Assembly (NCBI GenBank): GCA_964563295.1
Contig: CAZLWX010000149.1
Location: forward strand, 1-8,012
DNA length: 8,012 nt
From: Chryseosolibacter sp964563295
GTDB taxonomy: Bacteria; Bacteroidota; Bacteroidia; Cytophagales; Cyclobacteriaceae
Direction: 5' to 3'
Made by a program: the position numbers and the translations under genes. The first letter of the stretch is position 1. Each line of letters begins with the position of its first letter. The notes beneath the pieces are model-generated. The model was not told the origin of the DNA and did no database searches. It worked only from the letters and a program-made list of their open reading frames with translations. Positions 1 through 5,591 of the stretch are shown here, piece after piece.

Positions 1-304
1 GCCAGGCGCCGCATGCAGCCGCAAGCCGGTCCATCCCCAATGTCTCCGGAGTGGCATAGAGGTTCTTGACGGGAACAGGTAACGTATGATGCAAGATGAA
101 ACGCCTCGCGCGGCCTGGAACCCAGGCGGCAATCTCTTCGGCACCCCCAGTCACTGAGCTTACAATAACATGATCAGCATTTGATCGCGACAAGAAATCC
201 TTAAGCGCCACCGGGTCATTAAGCGTATGCTTCTCCACCAGGTTTTGATGGTCGAAAATACCTACCTTCGCTGCGCTGTTGCCATGATCTACGACGAGGT
301 TCAT
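1..304 (-). CDS. coaX: Type III pantothenate kinase, N-terminal part (cut by left window edge)
   Basis: This is the first 101 codons of a gene that continues beyond position 1. The product phosphorylates pantothenate to 4'-phosphopantothenate, the first step of coenzyme A synthesis, in the cytoplasm. The start is the ATG at 304-302. The protein opens MNLVVDHGNSAAKVG, with the ASKHA phosphate-binding signature D6-x-G8-N9-S10 and K13. The stretch TPETLGMDRLAAA (residues 85-97) carries the family G-x-D-R motif (G90, D92, R93), where the Asp is the expected catalytic base. There is no N-terminal DNA-binding extension, so this is a stand-alone kinase and not a BirA-type fusion. No Shine-Dalgarno sequence precedes the start, and a -7-like element ends only 4 bp upstream of the ATG. 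The gene is divergent from anmK. The family call is firm; the C-terminal half and the downstream genes cannot be seen. Confidence 0.93.
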   Translation of the reverse strand, partial: MNLVVDHGNSAAKVGIFDHQNLVEKHTLNDPVALKDFLSRSNADHVIVSSVTGGAEEIAAWVPGRARRFILHHTLPVPVKNLYATPETLGMDRLAAACGAW

Positions 305-308
305 CCGG

Positions 309-316
309 CAAATTTA
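309..316 (-). promoter_or_regulatory. Bacteroidota-type -7 element for coaX
   Basis: On the minus strand this reads TAAATTTG, an exact match to the Bacteroidota -7 consensus TAnnTTTG. It ends 4 bp before the coaX ATG, so transcription would begin at or within a few bases of the start codon, giving a leaderless or nearly leaderless mRNA. No good -33 TTTG box lies at the usual 19-21 bp spacing upstream, which lowers confidence. Confidence 0.45.
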
Positions 317-337
317 CAACTAAACGTTAAAGAGCCT

Positions 338-345
338 TATGTTTG
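338..345 (+). promoter_or_regulatory. Bacteroidota-type -7 element for anmK
   Basis: The plus strand reads TATGTTTG, an exact TAnnTTTG match, 15 bp before the anmK ATG at 361. A near -33 box, TTTA at 313-316, lies 21 bp upstream. The predicted start of transcription is around 349-353, leaving a leader of roughly 10 nt. The -33 box lies inside the coaX -7 element on the other strand. Confidence 0.5.
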
Positions 346-360
346 CATAGTCGCAGTCAA

Positions 361-1449
361 ATGAGTTCGACACGCTCCTCAAATCAATTCAGAGTACTAG
401 GCTTGATGTCAGGTACGTCGTTGGATGGCCTGGATATGGCTTGCAGCACGTTCTCATTCGATAAAGTGTGGAGCTATAAGATCGTGAAGGCTCAAACGAT
501 CAAGTATCCATTAAGTTGGAGGCGGAAGTTGGCCACGGCTCACGCGCTTGGGGGAGAAGAACTGATCGAGTTGGATCACCAGTACGGCCAATACGTGGGA
601 AAAGCCTGTGCCGGCTTCATCGCCCGAAACAACCTGAAAGTCGATTTCATCTCCTCGCATGGCCACACTATCTTTCATCAGCCCGATCGTGGTTTTACAT
701 TTCAGCTGGGAAATGGCAACGCGATCCACGCGGTGACCGGCGTGCCTGTCGTCTATGACTTCCGAAGCCTGGATGTGACACTCGGCGGTGAAGGTGCGCC
801 CCTTGTTCCTGTCGGAGACAAATTCCTTTTTCACGATTATGACGTTTGCCTGAATATGGGAGGCATCGCAAATATTTCCATGGACGTCAGAAAAACAAGG
901 ATGGCCTTCGACGTGTGTTTCTGTAATATGCCGTTGAATTACCTGGCTTCAAAGGCGGGGAAAGATTTTGATGCTGGGGGCAAAATTGCCGTCAGAGGAG
1001 CGGTCCATATTCCCTTGCTGAAAAAGCTTTCGCGGATTTATCAATCCTTGAAAAGAACACGGCCTTCTCTTGGGCGGGAAATATTCGAATCCAGGGTGCA
1101 GCCTCTCCTCGATGACGAGAGCATCTCTCTTCCTGATCGGATGAGGACCTGCCTGGAGTCCACGTCGATCGAGATCGTCGACGCGATCAAGTCATACAGC
1201 GACAAAGCTAAAGTTCTCTGCACGGGTGGCGGAGCATTTAACCCACTGCTTATCGCGAGACTACTGGAGCACGGCGATGACAATATAACGATGATTCTAC
1301 CCGACGATGACGTGATAAACTATAAAGAGGCGATGGTTTTTGGTTTCCTGGGTGTGCTTCGACTCACAGGAAGGGATAATTGCCTGAAGAGCGTGACTCG
1401 CGCCACCCGCGACAGTAGTGGCGGCGTTATGGTAGGTTTTGATTTATGA
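361..1449 (+). CDS. anmK: Anhydro-N-acetylmuramic acid kinase
   Basis: The 362-residue product cleaves the 1,6-anhydro ring of anhMurNAc while phosphorylating it to MurNAc-6-phosphate, a cytoplasmic step of peptidoglycan recycling. Motifs in order: GLMSGTSLDGLD (14-25), the family ATP/phosphate loop; SHGHTIFHQP; LGGEGAPLVP; NMGGIANIS (165-173); FDVCFCN (183-189), where D184 matches the catalytic Asp; CTGGGAFNP (287-295), the second nucleotide-binding loop; and E323-A near the C-terminus. Length is normal for the family. The ATG at 361 was chosen because the family begins about here. A TTG at 343 would add six residues, but it lies within the predicted -7 element. There is no Shine-Dalgarno sequence, which is usual in Bacteroidota. 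The next gene starts 26 bp downstream on the same strand. The FDVCFCN loop departs from the proteobacterial FDTGPGN form. Confidence 0.95.
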   Translation: MSSTRSSNQFRVLGLMSGTSLDGLDMACSTFSFDKVWSYKIVKAQTIKYPLSWRRKLATAHALGGEELIELDHQYGQYVGKACAGFIARNNLKVDFISSHGHTIFHQPDRGFTFQLGNGNAIHAVTGVPVVYDFRSLDVTLGGEGAPLVPVGDKFLFHDYDVCLNMGGIANISMDVRKTRMAFDVCFCNMPLNYLASKAGKDFDAGGKIAVRGAVHIPLLKKLSRIYQSLKRTRPSLGREIFESRVQPLLDDESISLPDRMRTCLESTSIEIVDAIKSYSDKAKVLCTGGGAFNPLLIARLLEHGDDNITMILPDDDVINYKEAMVFGFLGVLRLTGRDNCLKSVTRATRDSSGGVMVGFDL

Positions 1450-1475
1450 GTGAAATCGTTTTTTACTTTGACTGA

Positions 1476-2702
1476 ATGGAAAAGCTTCTTCAAGAGTTTG
1501 AATCCCGGCGTCCGGAAATAGTCTTTGAATGGAAAGATCCGGAAAGTGAAGCCCAGGGTTGGGTAGTGATCAATTCCCTTCGCGGTGGTGCGGCGGGCGG
1601 GGGCACGCGGATGAGAGTTGGGCTTGATAAGCGGGAAGTGGAGTCGCTCGCCAAGACGATGGAGGTGAAGTTCACGGTGTCAGGTCCGCCGATTGGAGGA
1701 GCCAAGTCAGGTATCAATTTTAACCCGGCGGATCCGCGCAAGGCGGGTGTGTTGCACCGGTGGTATTCCGCCGTGATGCCGTTGTTGAAGTTTTATTACG
1801 GAACCGGCGGCGATCTGAACGTCGATGAAATCCATGAGGTGATACCGATCACTGAAGATGCCGGTATCTGGCATCCACAGGAAGGGGTCTTTACAGGCCA
1901 CTACAAGCCCACCGAAGCGCAGAAGGTGAATCGCATCGGTCAACTTCGGCAAGGTGTTGTTAAGTTGATCGAGGACCAGCAATACTCCCCATCATTGGGA
2001 AAGAAATATAAGATCGCCGACATGTGCACAGGTTTTGGCGTTGCCCAGGCGGCGCGGCATTATTACGATTTGTGGGGAGGATCGATAACCGGGAAGCGCG
2101 TGGTCGTGCAGGGGTGGGGCAACGTCGGCGCCGCTGCGGGGTTCTACCTCGCGCAGCTCGGGGCAAAGATTGTTGGGATCGTCAGTCACGAGGGTGGAGT
2201 AATCAACCAAAAGGGATTTACGTTGGACGAGGTTCGGGAATTGGTCGTGAACCGGAACGAAAACAAGCTGGTCACGCCTGAGTTGCTGCCCTTTGATTTG
2301 GTGAACAATAAGATCTGGGACCTCGACTTCGAAATATTCGTTCCCGCGGCAGCCTCGCGTTTGATTACCCGTGATATGGTCGACCGCATGATCGACTCGG
2401 GTGTGGAAGTATTTTCGTGCGGGGCAAATGTCCCTTTCGCCGACCCTGAAATTTTCTTCGGGCCTACCGGTATGTATGCAGACCAACGATTCTCGGTGAT
2501 TCCTGATTTTATCGCCAACTGCGGAATGGCTCGGGTATTCGCCTATTTTATGGAGAACGAAGTCCGGATGGATGATGATGCAATTTTCAACGACATCTCA
2601 AACACGATCAGGAATGCCTTAGTGAAGACACACACGGCAAACCCAGGCCGCACAGGCATTGCGCGTGCTTCGTTTGAAATTGCGTTGAGACAGCTCGTGT
2701 GA
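1476..2702 (+). CDS. Glu/Leu/Phe/Val-family amino acid dehydrogenase, substrate uncertain
   Basis: The 408-residue product belongs to the NAD(P)-dependent family that interconverts an L-amino acid and its 2-oxo acid plus ammonia in the cytoplasm. The N-terminal catalytic domain holds GGGTRMR (41-47), K65, GGAKSG (74-79) with K77, and GGDLNVDE (111-118) with D113. K65, K77 and D113 correspond by eye to the substrate-binding Lys, catalytic Lys and catalytic Asp of the family. The Rossmann domain shows GWGNVG (213-218). The residue where glutamate dehydrogenases carry the Lys that binds the side-chain carboxylate appears to be G41, and TRM resembles leucine and phenylalanine dehydrogenases. A classical glutamate dehydrogenase is therefore doubtful, although spacing within the domain is glutamate dehydrogenase-like. 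The gene starts at an ATG 26 bp after anmK with no terminator between, so co-transcription is likely. Its stop lies 2 bp from the nhaD stop on the opposite strand. Confidence 0.88.
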   Translation: MEKLLQEFESRRPEIVFEWKDPESEAQGWVVINSLRGGAAGGGTRMRVGLDKREVESLAKTMEVKFTVSGPPIGGAKSGINFNPADPRKAGVLHRWYSAVMPLLKFYYGTGGDLNVDEIHEVIPITEDAGIWHPQEGVFTGHYKPTEAQKVNRIGQLRQGVVKLIEDQQYSPSLGKKYKIADMCTGFGVAQAARHYYDLWGGSITGKRVVVQGWGNVGAAAGFYLAQLGAKIVGIVSHEGGVINQKGFTLDEVRELVVNRNENKLVTPELLPFDLVNNKIWDLDFEIFVPAAASRLITRDMVDRMIDSGVEVFSCGANVPFADPEIFFGPTGMYADQRFSVIPDFIANCGMARVFAYFMENEVRMDDDAIFNDISNTIRNALVKTHTANPGRTGIARASFEIALRQLV

Positions 2703-2704
2703 GG

Positions 2705-4048
2705 TTAGGCGTGAGCGAGTAAATAGAAGATGGCCCCTGCGAAATAGCCCATGAGTGCGAGCCATCCGATCTTCCGGATATACCAGAAGAAATCAATCTT
2801 CTCCATTCCCATCGCCGCAACACCCGCGGCTGAGCCGATAATCAAAACACTTCCTCCGGTGCCAGCGCAGTACGCCAGGTATTCCCAGATGAAATGATCG
2901 GTGGGATAGGTCTGAAGGTCATACATGCCCATGCTCGCAGCCACCAGAGGAACGTTGTCGATAACCGCTGAGAGCAACCCGATCAGGGTGATGATGATCC
3001 CCTGATTTCCTATAGCCTCATTGAGAAAACCTGCCAGGCGGGAAAGGAGTTGCATCGAAACGAGTGAGCTCACTGCGAGCAGGATACCCAGGAAAAACAG
3101 AATGCTGGGCACGTCAATCCTGGAGAGCGCACCGGCTGCGGTGTAGCTTTTCTTTTCGGCATCATCCAGATCAGGATGGATCAGTTCAGATACAACCCAT
3201 ACAATTCCCAATGCCAACAACATTCCGGAAAAGGGAGGCATGTGTGTGGCTACTTTGAATATCGGAACGGAAATCAGGCTGCCGATGCCGATGAATAGCA
3301 TCAACCTTTGGCCGCCTACGGACGCGATTGGTTCTTGCGAGACTTGTTCAAACCTTTCAGTTCTCTTCATCGAGAAGGTCAGATAAGCCAACGGAGTGAG
3401 CAGGCAGACTACACTCGGAATAAACAGCCCCTTCATGATTTCCAGTGTCGTGATCTGACCACCGATCCAAAGCATTGTCGTGGTAACATCGCCCATAGGT
3501 GTCCAGGCACCTCCCGCGTTTGCCGCGATCACAATCATTCCTACCATTAACAGGCGTTGTTCGCGATCGGCCACAAGTTTTCTCGCAAGCGAAACCATTA
3601 CGATCGTCGTTGTCAGATTGTCGAGTATAGCCGAGAGAAGGAAGGCTACCCAGCTAATCATCCAAAGCAACACACGCGGATTGCTTGTTTGTATCCGGTC
3701 GGTGATGGTTCGGAACCCCTGGTGGGCGTCGACCAGCTCAACGATGGTCATTGCTCCCAGCAGAAAAAAGATAATCTCGGCTATATCCGTGAGGTGGTGG
3801 CCAAGCTCATTCACCACAAACTCCTGGTACGGGGTTGAGTCAGCTGCGGTGACATCACCAGTGTGTTCGACAAACTCCGAAAAGGCCGAGCTTTCTGTTA
3901 CGGCCGGGCTCGGGTCTGCCAAAATCATCAAGGTCCAGCACAAGACGCCTGTAATCAAAGCTATGGCTGTCTTGTTTATTTTCAACGAATGCTCAAAGGC
4001 GATGAGCGTGTAGCCGAGGGCAAACACGGCGATGATTAATCCTTCCAT
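2705..4048 (-). CDS. nhaD: Na+/H+ antiporter, NhaD type
   Basis: The 447-residue inner-membrane protein exports Na+ (and probably Li+) in exchange for H+, serving salt and alkaline-pH tolerance. It is hydrophobic almost throughout, with roughly 11-13 membrane segments by eye, and a polar stretch at about residues 45-85 between the first helices and the core. Features of the ion-transporter superfamily repeat in both halves: LSAILDN (138-144) and LSAVIDN (359-365), each with an Asp-Asn pair in a broken helix. There are also Gly-rich loops, AANAGGAWTPMGD (175-187) and GTGGSVLIIGSAAG (396-409). D143, D187 and D364 are candidate ion-binding residues. The ATG at 4048-4046 begins a membrane helix almost at once. 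The gene lies 54 bp downstream of lysC with no terminator visible between. The antiporter family is well supported, but ion specificity is inferred from the family. Confidence 0.92.
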   Translation of the reverse strand: MEGLIIAVFALGYTLIAFEHSLKINKTAIALITGVLCWTLMILADPSPAVTESSAFSEFVEHTGDVTAADSTPYQEFVVNELGHHLTDIAEIIFFLLGAMTIVELVDAHQGFRTITDRIQTSNPRVLLWMISWVAFLLSAILDNLTTTIVMVSLARKLVADREQRLLMVGMIVIAANAGGAWTPMGDVTTTMLWIGGQITTLEIMKGLFIPSVVCLLTPLAYLTFSMKRTERFEQVSQEPIASVGGQRLMLFIGIGSLISVPIFKVATHMPPFSGMLLALGIVWVVSELIHPDLDDAEKKSYTAAGALSRIDVPSILFFLGILLAVSSLVSMQLLSRLAGFLNEAIGNQGIIITLIGLLSAVIDNVPLVAASMGMYDLQTYPTDHFIWEYLAYCAGTGGSVLIIGSAAGVAAMGMEKIDFFWYIRKIGWLALMGYFAGAIFYLLAHA

Positions 4049-4102
4049 TCTAGAATATGGTACCCGGCTTTATGCAGGTCGGCCACAATGTACAACACAA
4101 GT

Positions 4103-5425
4103 CTAACGCAGTCCAAATAACCCTTCGTTCAATGCGCTCAGGGCCTGATCCTTGTGTTGCTTGTCGATCAATACTGAAATGTTGTTTGAACTCCCGCCGC
4201 ACGACACCATCCTGACTGGAATATTGGACAGGGAATCAAAAACCTTGCGGAGCGCATCCTGGTTATCCATAATCTGGTTGCCCACAATACAGATGATCGT
4301 CTGATCTTTGTCGACTTCGATGGTGCCGAATTTTTTCAGTTCATTCTCGATGGAATGCAGGTGCGTGTTCTGATCGATGGTTATCGACACCGCTATTTCG
4401 GAGGTTGCGATCATGTCGATAGGGGTTTTGTAGTCTTCAAATACTTCAAAAACGCGTCGGAGAAAACCGTACGCCATCAGCATTCGCGATGACTTAATCT
4501 TAATTGCCGTAATGCCGTCTTTTGCCGCGATGGCTTTAAACTGCCCCTGTGTTCCCTTTTCGGTGATAATGGTTCCCGGAGCTTTCTCGTCCATGGTATT
4601 TTTGAGCCTTACGGGAATATTGAATTTTTGCGCGGGTACAATGGTGGATGGATGCAGAATCTTCGCGCCGAAGTATGCGAGTTCAGAGGCCTCATCAAAT
4701 GTCAGCGCCGAAATCGGCAACGTTTTCTTCACAACACGCGGATCATTATTGTGCATGCCATCGATATCGGTCCAAATCTGGATTTCTTCCGCCTGAATGG
4801 CGGCGCCGATCAGGGAGGCCGTGTAATCACTTCCACCGCGTTTCAGGTTGTCTATTTCATTTCGATGGTTGCGACAGATATATCCTTGAGTAATAATGAT
4901 GTCGATCGAGCTGAGTGAGTCGAGCAGAGGCTTCAGTCGTGTGGAGATTTTCTGCAGCTCCGGCTCTTCGTTCTCATCGATAGACATGAAGTGGAGGGCC
5001 GGCAGAAGGCGGGAGCTGATTTTTCTTTCCTGGAGGTGCTGATAAAAAAGTTCTGTGGATATCAATTCGCCCTGGGCGAGCAGTTCACGAAAGCTTTTTA
5101 CGTCAAATTGCCCTGCAGCCAGAAGTCGAATAAGGATGAAATAACGGCTTACGATCTCCTGGCCCACCGCGCGAAAGGCATCGCTGTCGTAAAGTTCGCG
5201 AATGAAGGCGTTGTAATGGGCCTCGAGTGCCGCGATCTCGTTCTCGGCTTTATCAACCTGCCCGTCTGTGAGATGGTCACCAATCGAGACAAGCGCATTG
5301 GTCGTGCCGGAAAGCGCGGAAAGTACAACGATCTTTTTGCCCGGTGTGGACAGCACCAGGCTGGCGATCTTTTTCATGCGCTCGGGCTTTCCGACGGAAG
5401 TCCCACCAAACTTGAGTACGAGCAT
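4103..5425 (-). CDS. lysC: Aspartate kinase (monofunctional)
   Basis: The 440-residue enzyme phosphorylates aspartate to aspartyl-4-phosphate, the first step toward lysine, threonine, methionine, isoleucine and diaminopimelate. Residues 1 to about 290 form the amino acid kinase domain: KFGGTS (5-10), GELIST (119-124), RGGSDYTA (196-203) and WTDIDGM (218-224), followed by the conserved FGAKILHP (252-259). Two C-terminal ACT domains follow, with SEIAVSIT (342-349) and GGSSNNISVLI (410-420), so feedback inhibition by lysine and/or threonine is likely. No homoserine dehydrogenase domain is attached. The ATG is preceded by AAAGG at an unusually short spacing of 3 bp, and an exact -7 element lies 22 bp upstream. 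No lysine riboswitch fits in the short predicted leader. The strong terminator after dnaK separates this gene from dnaK, and nhaD follows it. Confidence 0.97.
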   Translation of the reverse strand: MLVLKFGGTSVGKPERMKKIASLVLSTPGKKIVVLSALSGTTNALVSIGDHLTDGQVDKAENEIAALEAHYNAFIRELYDSDAFRAVGQEIVSRYFILIRLLAAGQFDVKSFRELLAQGELISTELFYQHLQERKISSRLLPALHFMSIDENEEPELQKISTRLKPLLDSLSSIDIIITQGYICRNHRNEIDNLKRGGSDYTASLIGAAIQAEEIQIWTDIDGMHNNDPRVVKKTLPISALTFDEASELAYFGAKILHPSTIVPAQKFNIPVRLKNTMDEKAPGTIITEKGTQGQFKAIAAKDGITAIKIKSSRMLMAYGFLRRVFEVFEDYKTPIDMIATSEIAVSITIDQNTHLHSIENELKKFGTIEVDKDQTIICIVGNQIMDNQDALRKVFDSLSNIPVRMVSCGGSSNNISVLIDKQHKDQALSALNEGLFGLR

Positions 5426-5447
5426 AATCCTTTGAGATTGCGGCCGC

Positions 5448-5455
5448 CAAAGTTA
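5448..5455 (-). promoter_or_regulatory. Bacteroidota-type -7 element for lysC
   Basis: The minus strand reads TAACTTTG, an exact TAnnTTTG match, 22 bp before the lysC ATG. A weak T-rich -33 candidate (complement of 5472-5477) lies about 18 bp upstream. The predicted start of transcription is near 5441-5444, giving a leader of about 16-20 nt. It lies between the dnaK terminator and lysC, as expected for an independent lysC promoter. Confidence 0.55.
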
Positions 5456-5544
5456 GTCATCGCCGAATAATAAAACAGGACCTGAGTTGGAGAATAAGGG
5501 AAATCGTTTGCGAACACACGTAAGGCCAATGTGTAGCAGGAAGC

Positions 5545-5572
5545 AAAAAAAAGGGTCGCCTTCGCGACCCTT
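5545..5572 (-). terminator. Intrinsic terminator after dnaK
   Basis: Read on the minus strand, a GC-rich hairpin with arms AAGGGTCGC and GCGACCCTT (9 bp, tetraloop GAAG) is followed without a gap by a T-run. The complementary A8 run occupies 5545-5552 and overlaps the end of the stem. The hairpin begins about 20 bp after the dnaK stop codon. The plus strand has no T-run on its other side, so termination acts in the dnaK direction. It separates dnaK transcription from lysC. Confidence 0.93.
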
Positions 5573-5591
5573 GCCTAAATATGATTGATAC

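Noticed and set aside
343..360. Upstream TTG start for anmK, adding six residues
   Set aside because: It lies within the predicted -7 element, adds residues not typical of the family, and the ATG at 361 is better placed before the GLMSGTSLDG motif.
1992..2486. Minus-strand open frame of 164 codons inside the dehydrogenase gene
   Set aside because: It is antisense to a well-conserved coding region, and its composition is that of a frame shadow with no motif.
3480..4013. Plus-strand open frame of 177 codons inside nhaD
   Set aside because: It is antisense to a membrane protein gene. Its Ser/Thr/Ile-rich translation is what the complement of hydrophobic codons gives.
4049..4102. Possible promoter or terminator between lysC and nhaD
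   Set aside because: I see no TAnnTTTG element and no hairpin with a T-run. The six-base palindromes TCTAGA and GGTACC are too short to interpret.
4991..5470. Plus-strand open frame of 159 codons over lysC
   Set aside because: It is antisense to the conserved aspartate kinase domain and runs through the lysC promoter, with no recognisable protein features.
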